From NCBI GenBank assembly GCA_027214255.1, contig JAPWHL010000003.1:173295-237294 (forward strand): DNA of 64,000 nt. The letters run 5' to 3'. Below, piece after piece: positions 17,912 through 27,676 of this stretch (position 1 is its first letter; every line of letters starts with the position of its first letter). The notes beneath the pieces are model-generated. The model saw only the letters and a program-made list of their open reading frames with translations. It did no database searches and had not been told where the DNA came from. Source of the DNA: Roseovarius aestuarii (GTDB lineage Bacteria > Pseudomonadota > Alphaproteobacteria > Rhodobacterales > Rhodobacteraceae). The position numbers and the translations under genes are program-made.

Positions 17912-19642
17912 CTAGTGGCTGACACGTTGCTGGGACAAGGCCAGAGACGATAGGGAAAAGTCGAAATCACACCCCAGATCGGCCTGTTCGACATGCGCGC
18001 GATAAAGCGTTTGATAACCGCTGTTCAGCGGCGGCAGGGCGGGCGTGAAACCCTCGGCGCGGCGTGACAATTCGGCAGCGTCTACGTCCAGATGCAAATG
18101 CCGGGCCTCAATATCGACATCAATCCAATCGCCCGAGCGCACAAAGGCAAGGGGCCCGCCTTCGGCGGCTTCGGGCGCGACATGCAAGATCACGGTGCCA
18201 TAGGCGGTGCCGCTCATCCTTGCGTCCGAGATGCGGATCATATCGCGCACGCCTTTTTCCAACAATTTTTGCGGCAGGCCCATGTTGCCCACCTCGGCCA
18301 TGCCGGGATAGCCCTTGGGCCCGCAGTTTTGCAGCACTAGAATGGATGTTTCATCGACCTCCAAATCGGGGTCGTTGATCCGGGCGTGGTAATCCTCGAT
18401 CGAAGAGAACACGACAGCCTGACCGCGATGTTTGAACAATTCGGGTGAGGCGGCGGAAGGTTTCAGAACCGCCCCGCGCGGGGCCAGATTACCGCGTAGA
18501 ACCGCTATGCCGCCCTCGGCGGTCAGCGGGGCATCCCATTCGCGGATCACCTCACGGTTCCAAACCTCGGCGTCGCAAACCTGTTCCCACAGGGTCGTGC
18601 CGGTTACGGTTAACGCGTTACGGTGTAACAACCCGTGTTCGCCAAGCGCACGCATAACCGCGGGCAGACCGCCCGCGTAATAGAAATCTTCCATCAAGAA
18701 GCGCCCTGACGGCATAAGATCGACGATGGTTGGCACGCCTCGGCCAAGCCGGTCCCAATCATCCAGCGTCAGATCCACCCCCATCCGGCGGGCGATGGCG
18801 ATCAGGTGCAGCACGGCGTTGGTTGATCCGCCAATTGCGGCATTCACACGGATAGCGTTTTCAAATGCTTCACGCGTCAAAATCTGCCCGATGTTGACCT
18901 GGTCACTGGCCAAACCGACGATCTTGCGCCCGGCCATCTGTGCCAGCTGTTTGCGGCGCGCATCCACCGCGGGAATTGCCGCGTTCTGAAACAGGCCCAG
19001 TCCCAGCGCCTCGATCATCGCCGCCATAGTCGAGGCCGTGCCCATCGTCATACATGACCCTGCCGAGCGCGAATGCCCGGCCTCGGCGGACAGAAAGTCT
19101 GCTTCACTCATTGTGCCGGCCTTTAGCTCTTCGACCCAGCGGAAGACAGCCGTGCCTGACCCCACTTGCTGGCCTTTGACGACGCCATTCAACATCGGTC
19201 CGCCTGACACCAGAATGGCCGGAATATCACAACTGGCCGCCCCCATGACCAGCGACGGGGTGGTTTTGTCACAGCCTGCCATCAAAACGATCCCGTCAAT
19301 CGGATAGCTGCGGATGGATTCTTCAACATCCATCGCCGCAAGGTTGCGATAGAGCATGGCGGTGGGCCGTGTCTGGCTTTCGCTGGGCGACAGAACCGGA
19401 AATTCCACCGGAAATCCGCCCGCCTCGTAAACGCCGAACTTCACCTTCTCCGCCAGATCACGCAGATGGGCGTTGCACGGCGTCATCTCGGACCAAGTGT
19501 TACAGATGCCGATGACCGGGCGGCCATCAAAAACGTCATCCGGCAGGCCCTGGTTTTTCATCCATGAGCGGTGCATGAACGTGCTTTTGCCGTTGCCGCC
19601 GTACCATTGCCGCGAGCGGAGTTCTTTTTTGCTATCGCTCAT
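17912..19642 (-). CDS. IlvD/Edd-family dehydratase (sugar-acid type)
   Basis: 576 residues. The three Fe-S cysteine contexts are visible: [22 protein letters not shown] and [14 protein letters not shown]. The family dehydrates 2,3-dihydroxy acids to 2-oxo-3-deoxy acids. The 576-residue length and GCDKTTP context fit the sugar-acid (arabinonate/xylonate) dehydratase branch more than the branched-chain amino acid or Edd branch. Its start overlaps the aldolase stop by four bases, tying it to 4-hydroxy-2-oxovalerate aldolase. Dehydration of a 5-deoxypentonate would give exactly that aldolase's substrate. Confidence 0.88.
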   Translation of the reverse strand: MSDSKKELRSRQWYGGNGKSTFMHRSWMKNQGLPDDVFDGRPVIGICNTWSEMTPCNAHLRDLAEKVKFGVYEAGGFPVEFPVLSPSESQTRPTAMLYRNLAAMDVEESIRSYPIDGIVLMAGCDKTTPSLVMGAASCDIPAILVSGGPMLNGVVKGQQVGSGTAVFRWVEELKAGTMSEADFLSAEAGHSRSAGSCMTMGTASTMAAMIEALGLGLFQNAAIPAVDARRKQLAQMAGRKIVGLASDQVNIGQILTREAFENAIRVNAAIGGSTNAVLHLIAIARRMGVDLTLDDWDRLGRGVPTIVDLMPSGRFLMEDFYYAGGLPAVMRALGEHGLLHRNALTVTGTTLWEQVCDAEVWNREVIREWDAPLTAEGGIAVLRGNLAPRGAVLKPSAASPELFKHRGQAVVFSSIEDYHARINDPDLEVDETSILVLQNCGPKGYPGMAEVGNMGLPQKLLEKGVRDMIRISDARMSGTAYGTVILHVAPEAAEGGPLAFVRSGDWIDVDIEARHLHLDVDAAELSRRAEGFTPALPPLNSGYQTLYRAHVEQADLGCDFDFSLSSLALSQQRVSH

Positions 19643-20649
19643 TTTGTGCCCTCGGCCAGATCAATTGCAACGTCGACAATCATGTCTTCTTGTCCGCCGA
19701 CCATGCACCGGCGGCCCAATTCAACCAGAAGCGAACGCGTATCGACGCCGTATTGCGCACTGGCCCGTTCGGCATGTCGCAGGAAACTGGAGTAGACACC
19801 GGCATAGCCCAGCGACAGCGTGTCACGATCCACCTGCACGGGGCGATCCATCAAGGGGCGAACCAGATCTTCGCCAGCATCCTGCAAGGCGAACAGGTCT
19901 GCGTTATGGGCTATGCCCTCTTTTTCCAGCACGGCAACCAGCGCCTCAATCGGGGTGTTGCCCGCCCCAGCCCCCATACCGCAAAGCGAGGCATCGACGC
20001 GTGTTGCGCCCAGTTGCAGCGCGATGATGCTGTTGGCGACAGACACCGACAGGTTTTGGTGTGCGTGAATGCCGATTTCTGTGTTGGGGTCCAAGGCGTC
20101 ACGATACGCCCTGATCCGTTCGGCCACGCCACTCATCGTTAGGGCCCCGCCAGAGTCCGTCAAATACACGCAATGCGCGCCATAGCTTTCCATCAGCTTG
20201 GCCTGCTGGGCCAGTTCGGACGCGGGTGCCATATGGGACATCATCAAGAAGCCCGATACATCCAGCCCCAGTTCGCGCGCGGCTTCGATATGCTGACGCG
20301 AAATGTCGGCCTCGGTGCAATGCGTGGCGATGCGCACGGATTGAACGCCCAGCCCGGCCGCTGCGCGCAGGTGGTCGATGGTCCCGATACCGGGCAGCAA
20401 CAACGTGGTCAGCCGTGCCTGTTTGCAGGCATCAGCAGCAGCTTCAATCCACGCGTGATCGCTGTTTGATCCAAAACCATAGTTCAACGACGATCCAGCC
20501 AGCCCGTCACCATGCGCAATCTCGATGGCATCGACGCCCGCCGTGTCCAGAGCAGTTACAATCTGGGCCACTCTGTCGGGGGTGATCTGATGGCGGATGG
20601 CGTGCATTCCGTCGCGCAAGGTGACGTCCTGAAGGTAAATCCGGGTCAT
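19639..20649 (-). CDS. mhpE: 4-hydroxy-2-oxovalerate aldolase
   Basis: 336 residues of the DmpG/BphI/MhpE class II pyruvate aldolases. [13 protein letters not shown] is the Mn-binding active-site start, [15 protein letters not shown] carries the metal His pair, and the C-terminal dimer/communication domain is present. It cleaves 4-hydroxy-2-oxopentanoate to pyruvate and acetaldehyde, which is channelled to the acylating dehydrogenase encoded just upstream (four-base overlap). No aromatic ring-cleavage genes or 2-oxopent-4-enoate hydratase occur in the window, so the usual meta-cleavage source of its substrate is missing; the dehydratase next to it probably fills that role. Confidence 0.93.
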   Translation of the reverse strand: MTRIYLQDVTLRDGMHAIRHQITPDRVAQIVTALDTAGVDAIEIAHGDGLAGSSLNYGFGSNSDHAWIEAAADACKQARLTTLLLPGIGTIDHLRAAAGLGVQSVRIATHCTEADISRQHIEAARELGLDVSGFLMMSHMAPASELAQQAKLMESYGAHCVYLTDSGGALTMSGVAERIRAYRDALDPNTEIGIHAHQNLSVSVANSIIALQLGATRVDASLCGMGAGAGNTPIEALVAVLEKEGIAHNADLFALQDAGEDLVRPLMDRPVQVDRDTLSLGYAGVYSSFLRHAERASAQYGVDTRSLLVELGRRCMVGGQEDMIVDVAIDLAEGTK

Positions 20650-21581
20650 GCCTGCGGCCCTCCGATGCTTAGAATATGTTCCGCAGTGCGCAGGGCGGCG
20701 GATGTCATTATGTCCAGATTGCCCGCATAGGAGGGCAGGTAGTGGGCCGCGCCTTCGACCTCTAGAAATACGGTGACTTTCAGGCCTGAAAACGTCACGC
20801 CGTGATCGGCCAGCGTCAGGGGGGCGTTGTTGCCGATCTGTTCGATTTGAACGTCATGTTTCATCCGATAACCGGGCACATAGCGCTGGACCTCGTCCAC
20901 CATGCTGCGCACCGATGCGCGGATGGCGTCGGGATCTGCGTCGGTGCACAGGCACAAAACGGTGTCGCGCATCGTCAGGGGCGGCTCGGCTGGATTCAGG
21001 ATGATGATTGCCTTGCCGTACTTGGCACCTCCGACACTTTCGATCGCGCGCGAAGTGGTTTCGGTAAACTCATCAATATTGGCGCGGGTGCCGGGTCCGG
21101 CCGATTTCGACGCGATCGCGGCAACGATTTCGGCATATAGAACCGGGGCCACGCGCGAAATCGCCGCGACGATTGGGATCGTTGCCTGACCGCCGCATGT
21201 CACCATGTTGACATTAGGCGCGTCTAGGTGCGCATCGATATTGACGCTGGGCACCACATAGGGGCCAATTGCGGCCGGTGTCAGATCCACGCGGCGAATG
21301 CCCCGTTGCGCCAACAGTGTATCGTGATGTTTGTGGGCCCCGGCGCTGGTCGCATCAAAGACCAGCGCGATGTCGTCGGCCTCGGGCATGGACAGCAGGC
21401 CTTCCAATCCTGTGTCGCTGACCGGCACGCCAAGACGGCGGGCCCGCGCCAGACCGTCCGAGTCCGGGTCAATCCCAACCATCACGCCCATTTTCAGAGT
21501 TTTGGACAGACGCATGACCTTGATCATCAGATCGGTGCCGATATTGCCGGACCCGATAATAGCTACCTTATGGCGGCTCAT
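20646..21581 (-). CDS. mhpF: Acetaldehyde dehydrogenase (acylating)
   Basis: 311 residues of the DmpF/BphJ/MhpF family. [16 protein letters not shown] binds NAD, Cys129 in [12 protein letters not shown] is the catalytic thiol, and the C-terminal [25 protein letters not shown] is typical. It converts acetaldehyde, CoA and NAD to acetyl-CoA and forms a channelling complex with the aldolase. An AGGAGACATTTCT site precedes the ATG at 21581. It is the first enzyme gene downstream of the GntR regulator in the same direction (about 144 bases between). Confidence 0.94.
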   Translation of the reverse strand: MSRHKVAIIGSGNIGTDLMIKVMRLSKTLKMGVMVGIDPDSDGLARARRLGVPVSDTGLEGLLSMPEADDIALVFDATSAGAHKHHDTLLAQRGIRRVDLTPAAIGPYVVPSVNIDAHLDAPNVNMVTCGGQATIPIVAAISRVAPVLYAEIVAAIASKSAGPGTRANIDEFTETTSRAIESVGGAKYGKAIIILNPAEPPLTMRDTVLCLCTDADPDAIRASVRSMVDEVQRYVPGYRMKHDVQIEQIGNNAPLTLADHGVTFSGLKVTVFLEVEGAAHYLPSYAGNLDIMTSAALRTAEHILSIGGPQA

Positions 21582-21725
21582 AGAAATGTCTCCTGTGCGT
21601 GCTGAGATACAGCATGGTCTTTGGCCGGATCACACGCGGCGATGCGTGAAAGGGCGTTTGGTGATGGTGGGTGTCGGGGCGCTGAATTGACGGACTAAAT
21701 GCCTGCCTTGGTGGGCCTTTGATGG

Positions 21726-22496
21726 CTAGATTTCGAGTTTTCGCCCTGTCCCCGGACGTCCCTCAAGCGCCAGACGCACGGCAGTGCGCACTTGTCTTGG
21801 TTCAAACTGCGGGTCGATCTGGGCAACAATCGTCAGGGCTATTCGGGCGTAATGTTCGGCCAAAAGCCACGCCACTGTATCCCCGTCCCGGGCTTCGCAG
21901 GCTTTGAGAATGGCAAGGTGCTCATCCCGGGATTGACCGTATGAGTTTGACTGAACGGTATACAGTTTTCTATATCTTTCTGCATGTTCGTTCAGCTTGG
22001 CGGAGTATTCCACGTGGCGTGGCCCGGCGCCGCGAATGGTCGTGATATGAAACATCCGGTGTGCGTGATCGAAGGCGGTAAACTTGTCTGGCGACGCATT
22101 GGCCTCCATCTGGGCCAGATATTCGCGCATTTCGCCTAGATCAGCATCGGTCAATTCAGCGGTTGTCGTGCGCACTGTCGTCGTGTCCAGCTTAATGCGT
22201 AGGGCATAAAGTTCGTCCAAATCTTCCATGGATGTTTTGGAAATAACGATCTGTCGCCCTCTTTCCGATGTTACAAGCCCTTCTTTTTCAATGAGTCTTA
22301 GAGCTTCGCGGACGGGTGTGCGGCTTAGACCCAGACGTTCGGCGATTTTGACCTGAGACAGGCGCGCACCCGGGGCGAAATCACCGCTCAGGATTTTTGT
22401 TTTGATACGCTCATAGGCGTCCAGCATCGATGCGCCGACGGGCGCTGCATACAGGCCGACCTGGCTTGCGTCGGTTGGGGGTGTCTTTGGGGTCAT
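21726..22496 (-). CDS. GntR-family regulator (FadR/FCD subfamily)
   Basis: 256 residues. The N-terminal winged helix (DAYERIKTKILSGDFAPGARLSQVKIAERLGLSRTPVREALRLIEKEGLV) is followed by an all-helical FCD effector domain with FDHAHRMFHITTIRG and DEHLAILKACEARD, the metal/ligand His regions. The ATG at 22496 has a GGGAGG site 10 bases upstream; longer starts up to 22625 are possible. As the first gene of the aldehyde/aldolase/dehydratase operon it is the obvious local repressor, likely sensing a pathway sugar acid or keto acid. Confidence 0.88.
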   Translation of the reverse strand: MTPKTPPTDASQVGLYAAPVGASMLDAYERIKTKILSGDFAPGARLSQVKIAERLGLSRTPVREALRLIEKEGLVTSERGRQIVISKTSMEDLDELYALRIKLDTTTVRTTTAELTDADLGEMREYLAQMEANASPDKFTAFDHAHRMFHITTIRGAGPRHVEYSAKLNEHAERYRKLYTVQSNSYGQSRDEHLAILKACEARDGDTVAWLLAEHYARIALTIVAQIDPQFEPRQVRTAVRLALEGRPGTGRKLEI

Positions 22497-22897
22497 CGCA
22501 GTCGGGCCTCCCATGCCGTGTGACAGGAGAACCTGTACGCTAAAGCAGTGGGCCCGGTCAATATTCTGAATACAGTTTTGGTCTAAACAGGGGCGACTAA
22601 GGTGAGCTGTGTCGGATGTGGGCACCCACCCTCCTACGGGATCAAGCTGGTGACCTGGACTAGCTTTCGGGTCGCTGAAAAGCTGGTAATTGACTGATTG
22701 AAATCCTCACCGCTCGTCAAAATCATGTTTTATGAGCAACGATGCACAGGCCAACAGAAGCGGCCACTGTGCGTGGCTAAGAAGAAGAAAATCCAGAACG
22801 TTTTTGACGCAGGCCTGGGCGGAAAACCGCTCTCGACATTGGGCGCGACAGTGAAGTATCCGCAGTGCAAACTGCTGTATTCACACGAAGGATTACC
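22497..22897. other. Intergenic promoter region
   Basis: This 401-base region separates the GntR gene from a rightward membrane-protein gene. CTG-AATA-CAG (22564-22573) lies about 70 bases before the GntR start and could be part of its operator; this is weak. A 70-codon rightward frame (22698-22910) has no recognisable product and overlaps the next gene. Nothing else is seen. Confidence 0.35.
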
Positions 22898-23581
22898 ATG
22901 TATCGCCTGAACAGTCGCTCGCACCTAAGCCATGCCGATTTTTTTCTTTTGGGCTTAGCCTATGCAAGCCTGATTTTTACGATCGCCTATGATGTTACGG
23001 GTCTGAAAAGTGAATTCAGCGCCGGGTTTGCTATCGAGGATGGGCCAGTGGAATGGGGCACGGCGGTATGTCTGGCTCTTGCAGCTGTGGTGCTGTTTCG
23101 AAACAGCGGTGCACTTTGGTCAAAGAGTGGGAAAGCCGCTGCCCTAATCACTGCATTTTACGGGGTGATCTACATATTTGGCGCTGGCGAGGAAATCTCA
23201 TGGGGGCAGCGTATTTTTGGGTTGGAAAGCGGCGATTTTTTCTCTGAGCATAACTTCCAAAACGAAATCACCGCTCACAATCTAGTGGTTGGTGACAAAC
23301 AGTTAACGAAGACGCTGTTCGGCCCGGCATTAACACTGGTCCTGCTGCTTTACCTTGTGGTTTTGCCTTTGCTCCACCCTCGGATCGTGTGGATGCAAAC
23401 TTTTGCACACAGTCTATCCGTGCCAGTGCCGGGCAAGCGACATGTACTGCTGACTATACTTGCCAGTCTCGTGATGCTTGCCGTTAACATGGATCGCAAG
23501 TGGGAAGTTTACGAGTTTGTCTTTGCCCTCCTGAGCCTCTCCATTTTTCTCAGCCCGGCAAACACCGATGAAGTGACATAG
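22898..23581 (+). CDS. Polytopic membrane protein of unknown function
   Basis: 227 residues with about six hydrophobic segments (near 15-35, 55-75, 85-105, 145-170, 185-200, 205-222 by eye). A conserved-looking polar stretch GAGEEISWGQRIFG lies between the third and fourth, followed by SEHNFQNEITAHN. The EEISWGQR block is shared by a family of uncharacterised inner-membrane proteins; the acidic pair and His could form a site. The ATG at 22898 with GAAGGA is chosen over one 11 codons earlier. Stands alone. Function unknown. Confidence 0.75.
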   Translation: MYRLNSRSHLSHADFFLLGLAYASLIFTIAYDVTGLKSEFSAGFAIEDGPVEWGTAVCLALAAVVLFRNSGALWSKSGKAAALITAFYGVIYIFGAGEEISWGQRIFGLESGDFFSEHNFQNEITAHNLVVGDKQLTKTLFGPALTLVLLLYLVVLPLLHPRIVWMQTFAHSLSVPVPGKRHVLLTILASLVMLAVNMDRKWEVYEFVFALLSLSIFLSPANTDEVT

Positions 23582-23843
23582 CTCTGCATCAGAATGCCAT
23601 TCCCGCCTGATATGTCCTTTTGTTTGGCCATTCAGGGCCACGATGTTCCGGGAGGTAGAAATGGCCACACCATTGGAACAACCATTTGGCCTTAGCCCAT
23701 GTTGCCCTGTGCCCGAGCGAAGGTTTATCTGCGTGTGGCCAAGCTGCGGTGGGCGACATCCAGCGTCCATTTGTCGGGCCCCGAGCGCAAATGCGGATGG
23801 TGAACGTCTCAACGCCCATGTGGCCGCAAGCAGGCCTCTGATG

Positions 23844-25232
23844 TTAGTGTGCAGTGACAGTGGCGCGCACGAGAACCGCGCGCAGGTCTGCTTGGGTCAA
23901 GTGGCCCTCATCGACTGCGATATCGGCCAGCGACCGGCCCTCTGATGTGGCTTTCTTGGCCATCGCCGCGACACGTTTATACCCTAATTCTTGCAGGAAA
24001 ACGGTCGACACTCCGAAGGATTGGGCGAGGTTGGCATAGCTGCGGTCTTCATCCACGTTGATCCCCGCGATGCAGCGCGCGGCAAAGCCGTTGGCAGCCG
24101 CGCTGATCAGTTCCATCTGCTCGAAAAGCGACAAGGCCATCACCGGCTCAAAATGGTTTATTTCCATCTGGCCAGACTGGGCGGCGATCGCAATGGCGGC
24201 GTCATGGCCGTGCACGCGCATCCAGACCTGTTGAACCATCATGGGGATGACCGGATTTACTTTACCGGCCATGATTGATGATCCGGGCTGAACCGCGGGC
24301 AGCCTCAGCTCGCCCAAGCCCGATGCACCGTCGCTGCCGAGGATTACCAGATCTGCGGCCAGTTTGGCCATGGTGGCGGATAGATTGCGCAGCTCGGCCG
24401 AAAGCCGCACGAAACCGTCAGCAGAGTGCATCGCGTCAAATGGATCTTCGGCCAGTGAAATCTGGGTGCCAAATGCCTGCGTCAATGCGGCGCCAATGGC
24501 TGCGCGATAGCGAGGTGCCGCACCGAGGCCCGTGCCAATGGCCGTGCCGCCCATCGGAACGATCCGCATCGCATCGACCGCAGAATGGAGTGCATTCAAT
24601 GCCCTCGTAAGGGCGTTGGCATGGCCGGAAAAGTACTGCCCCCATGTCATGGGTTGGGCGGCTTGCATGCAGGTGCGACCAGCGCGCAGCATGTCTTGGG
24701 TTTCGCTGGCTTTGGTGCGCAGCGCATGGATCAGGGACTCGACACTTGTTGCTACAGACGGGTGCGCCAAAACGCATGCCAGCTTGATCGCGGTTGGCAA
24801 GGCATCGTTGGTGGATTGGCTGCGGTTGACGTGATCGTTGGGGTTGACCCGCGCATAAACGCCCGGTGCATCGCCCAGAATTTGCCCCGCGCGATTGGCG
24901 ATCACTTCGTTGAAGTTCATGTTGATGGATGTGCCGCCGGAGCCTTCCAGCAGATAGGTGGGAAACTGCTGGCTGTGCTCACCAGCCGCGACTTCATCGC
25001 AGGCGGCGATGATGGCGTCAGCCACGTCAGGAGACAGCGCACCCACCTCACGGTTTGCCATTGCAGCGGCGCGTTTGACCAACGCCATGGCGCGCATGAG
25101 GTGGGCATAGGATGAAATGGGAAGCCCCATGCCCGAAAAGTTATCCACCCCGCGCGCGGTGTTCGAGCCCCAAAGCGCTTTCTCACCAAGCAGGACATCA
25201 CCCAAACTGTCTGTTTCAATACGGTGGGACAT
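23844..25232 (-). CDS. Aspartate ammonia-lyase / class II fumarase family lyase
   Basis: 462 residues of the aspartase/fumarase superfamily. The active-site serine loop GSSIMAGKVNPVIPMMVQQV lies around residues 317-336; the NPVIP continuation matches aspartases better than fumarase C (NPTQ). GGTAIGTGLGA and the SxT region (GSGGTSINMNFNEVIANRAG) are present. The reaction would be reversible addition of ammonia or water to fumarate, or a close analogue. It is the last gene of an amino acid ABC importer operon (9 bases after the ATPase gene), which supports an amino acid lyase that feeds the TCA cycle. The Pro-Ala of AspA's loop is Ala-Gly here, so an unusual substrate is possible. Confidence 0.82.
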   Translation of the reverse strand: MSHRIETDSLGDVLLGEKALWGSNTARGVDNFSGMGLPISSYAHLMRAMALVKRAAAMANREVGALSPDVADAIIAACDEVAAGEHSQQFPTYLLEGSGGTSINMNFNEVIANRAGQILGDAPGVYARVNPNDHVNRSQSTNDALPTAIKLACVLAHPSVATSVESLIHALRTKASETQDMLRAGRTCMQAAQPMTWGQYFSGHANALTRALNALHSAVDAMRIVPMGGTAIGTGLGAAPRYRAAIGAALTQAFGTQISLAEDPFDAMHSADGFVRLSAELRNLSATMAKLAADLVILGSDGASGLGELRLPAVQPGSSIMAGKVNPVIPMMVQQVWMRVHGHDAAIAIAAQSGQMEINHFEPVMALSLFEQMELISAAANGFAARCIAGINVDEDRSYANLAQSFGVSTVFLQELGYKRVAAMAKKATSEGRSLADIAVDEGHLTQADLRAVLVRATVTAH

Positions 25233-25241
25233 TCTTCGAAC

Positions 25242-26003
25242 CTACAGGATTTGGCTTAGGAACTGTTGCGTGCGCGGGTCTTGGGCATCGTCAAAAAACG
25301 TCGCTGGTGGACCGGATTCAACGATAACGCCGCGGTCAGTGAAATAGATGCAATCTGCAATCTCGCGGGCAAAGCCCATTTCGTGCGTGACAAGGATGCA
25401 GGTCATTCCCTCGGCGGCCAGATCCTTGATCGTGGTCAGAACCTCTTTGACTGTTTCGGGGTCCAGTGCCGCAGTTACCTCGTCAAACAGCATCACATCC
25501 GGGTTCATCGCCAGGGATCGCGCAATCGCGACGCGTTGTTGTTGCCCCCCCGACAATTCACCCGGATATGCGGATTCCTTGCCATCAAGACGGACCTTGG
25601 CAATCAGGGCGCGGGCGCGTGTTTCGACCTCGGCGCGGTCTTGGCCGAGCACCTTGATCGGGGCCATCATCACATTCTGTAAAACAGTCTTGTGTGGAAA
25701 GAGATTGTATTGCTGAAATACCATCCCGACCTTTTTGCGCAGCGACAGCTTGTCCAGTTTAGGGTCATTGACCTCTAGCCCCTCGACGGTGATCGATCCG
25801 GCCTGAATGTCATTCAGCGCGTTGATGCACCGGATCAGGGTTGATTTTCCCGATCCAGAGGGGCCAATGATGCAGATGACCTCGCCCTTCATTACATCGA
25901 GGCTGATACCGCTAAGCACTTCGACCGCGCCAAAAGATTTACGCACATCCCGCAAAGAGACGATAGGTTGTTCGGGGGTCCAGGACATGTTGGCCTCGCT
26001 CAT
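25242..26003 (-). CDS. Polar amino acid ABC transporter ATP-binding protein
   Basis: 253 residues. Walker A is GPSGSGKST, the signature is LSGGQQQRVAIARSLAMNPDVMLFDEVTAALDPE (including Walker B) and the switch is THEMGFA. The GlnQ/HisP type signature VFQQYNLFPHKT is visible. The ATG at 26003 makes an ATGA overlap with the permease stop; an ATG at 25988 with a GCGAGG site is an alternative. It powers uptake through the two permeases encoded upstream. Confidence 0.92.
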   Translation of the reverse strand: MSEANMSWTPEQPIVSLRDVRKSFGAVEVLSGISLDVMKGEVICIIGPSGSGKSTLIRCINALNDIQAGSITVEGLEVNDPKLDKLSLRKKVGMVFQQYNLFPHKTVLQNVMMAPIKVLGQDRAEVETRARALIAKVRLDGKESAYPGELSGGQQQRVAIARSLAMNPDVMLFDEVTAALDPETVKEVLTTIKDLAAEGMTCILVTHEMGFAREIADCIYFTDRGVIVESGPPATFFDDAQDPRTQQFLSQIL

Positions 26004-26866
26004 GTTTTTACAGAGTATTTGCGTTCGAAAAACCGGGTCGCGGCACTGATCGGATAGCAATAGATGAAGAACCAGCTGAGAATATAAAGATACATTGGGA
26101 TCAGCAGATCCGCCTGTCCTTCGGCGCTGAGCGCCGCGCGGGTCAGTGACATCACGTCGCTGACCCCGATGATCGACACCAACGGCGTTGCCATCGTCAG
26201 AACGGCATACAGGTTCATCCACGAAGGCAGCACGCGCTTGACCGTTTGAGGCAGGATGATGTCTGTCAGAGTTTGACGGCGGCTAAAGCCCAATGATTCC
26301 GCGCTTTCCCACTGGCCTGTCGGGATCGAAAGGATCGCACCGCGCATGTATTCGGACATGTAGGCCATCACTGGCAATGAAAGGCCGATAATTGCCTTGA
26401 TCCAGCCGGGGAAGGGGATCGTCGTGCCGAATATATCCAATTGGAAGGGGATAAGCAGAATGCAGTAAAACAGTAGCACCAGCCAGGGAGAGTTACGGAA
26501 AAACTGGGTCACGAGCCACGCAGCCTGCCGAATAATGCGGACCTGCGATACCTGCAACACGCCCAGAATGACCCCCAGAACAGTGCCGATTATCATCGAC
26601 AAGATCGAGATCAACACGTTGAACCCAAAACCTTTGGCCAGCGTCGGCGTCCATTCTAGCAGAATTTCTATGGTCGAGCGTTCGGCGGGCGCGGCCTCTT
26701 GTGCAAAGGCAGGCGCGATCAGCGCAGCGGCGAAGGCCAGCATCAGTGCGGAGAAAGTCCAGATATTGAACATTCTGTCAGCAAGCGGCAGCGCGTCCGC
26801 ACGAATGCGCATGGGATGCAGCACGGCCATATGGCCTCTCACTGGTGTATTCGAACGCATGCTCAT
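26000..26866 (-). CDS. Amino acid ABC transporter permease
   Basis: 288 residues of the HisM/GlnP family. The EAA loop is SAESLGFSRRQTLTDIILPQTVKRVLPSW, preceded by FRNSPWLVLLFYCILLIPF. The N-terminal ~80 residues are an extension: a positively charged lead, one hydrophobic segment ending in an APAFA-QE signal-peptide-like site, then the usual transmembrane core. The ATG at 26866 overlaps the preceding permease stop by four bases. Confidence 0.9.
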   Translation of the reverse strand: MSMRSNTPVRGHMAVLHPMRIRADALPLADRMFNIWTFSALMLAFAAALIAPAFAQEAAPAERSTIEILLEWTPTLAKGFGFNVLISILSMIIGTVLGVILGVLQVSQVRIIRQAAWLVTQFFRNSPWLVLLFYCILLIPFQLDIFGTTIPFPGWIKAIIGLSLPVMAYMSEYMRGAILSIPTGQWESAESLGFSRRQTLTDIILPQTVKRVLPSWMNLYAVLTMATPLVSIIGVSDVMSLTRAALSAEGQADLLIPMYLYILSWFFIYCYPISAATRFFERKYSVKT

Positions 26867-27606
26867 TCTCCGTATCCGGGGATGCGCAGCGCCTTTTCCC
26901 AGCGATGCAATATCCAAACCAAGATCGCGATGAGGCCCACATAAGACACCAGCAACACGTTCATCATTTCGCGCACGTTGAGATCCTCGGACCAGATCTG
27001 GGCAGATACATATAGCAAATCTGGCACAGCGATTGCGTAGGCAAGCGTGGTGGTTTTTACCAGATTGACAAGGTTGGTTCCCAATGCCGGCAACGAAACG
27101 CGCACGGCGAGGGGCAGCACGATATCGCGATAGATTTGGAGACGGGTGTATCCCAATGCTTCGGCTGCTTCGATGGTCGAGCGCGGAACGGCGCCGATGC
27201 CTGCACGGAAAATTTCGACGTTCAGCGCACCAGCGAACAATGACAACGATATGATCGCCCAGCCGAAATTACTAACCAAGGGCTGTGGCAAACCATTCTC
27301 ACCTGTGATGCGCAAAACGGTTCCGATGGCGAAATAGAAGAAATACAATTGTACCAGCGGCGGCGTGTTGCGAAAAAATGCGACGAAGGCACCAACCAGA
27401 ACGCGCAGGGTGCGCGATGGCGCGCCCTGAACCGCGGCCCCTAGCACACCCACGACCAGCGAAAAGAATATCGACAAGACCGACAGCTTTATCGTCATCA
27501 ACAAACCCGCGATATAGCGGTTTCGATTGTAATCGTCGCTGATGACGGCAAGGTTCAAAAACCAGTCAGGGCGAAGCCAGTCCAGAAGCGTGTAGGCAAA
27601 TTCCAT
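26863..27606 (-). CDS. Amino acid ABC transporter permease
   Basis: 247 residues with five to six membrane spans. The EAA loop is EAAEALGYTRLQIYRDIVLPLAVRVSLPA and the FFRNTPPLVQLYFFYFA segment is typical of the polar amino acid uptake family. It pairs with the permease encoded downstream to form the heterodimeric channel. It lies 70 bases after the binding-protein gene. Confidence 0.92.
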   Translation of the reverse strand: MEFAYTLLDWLRPDWFLNLAVISDDYNRNRYIAGLLMTIKLSVLSIFFSLVVGVLGAAVQGAPSRTLRVLVGAFVAFFRNTPPLVQLYFFYFAIGTVLRITGENGLPQPLVSNFGWAIISLSLFAGALNVEIFRAGIGAVPRSTIEAAEALGYTRLQIYRDIVLPLAVRVSLPALGTNLVNLVKTTTLAYAIAVPDLLYVSAQIWSEDLNVREMMNVLLVSYVGLIAILVWILHRWEKALRIPGYGE

Positions 27607-27676
27607 ACGATTGAAGCGCCTTCATGTCGTAAAGGTGGGGCCCGGCACAATAGTGCACCGGGCCGTGTTAGGGCGC

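Noticed and set aside
23643..23945. 100-codon rightward frame with a GGGAGG-like site after the membrane protein gene
   Set aside because: It overlaps the 3' end of the lyase gene, is Cys/Pro-rich without any family resemblance, and is likely chance. The 262-base gap (23582-23843) otherwise shows nothing.
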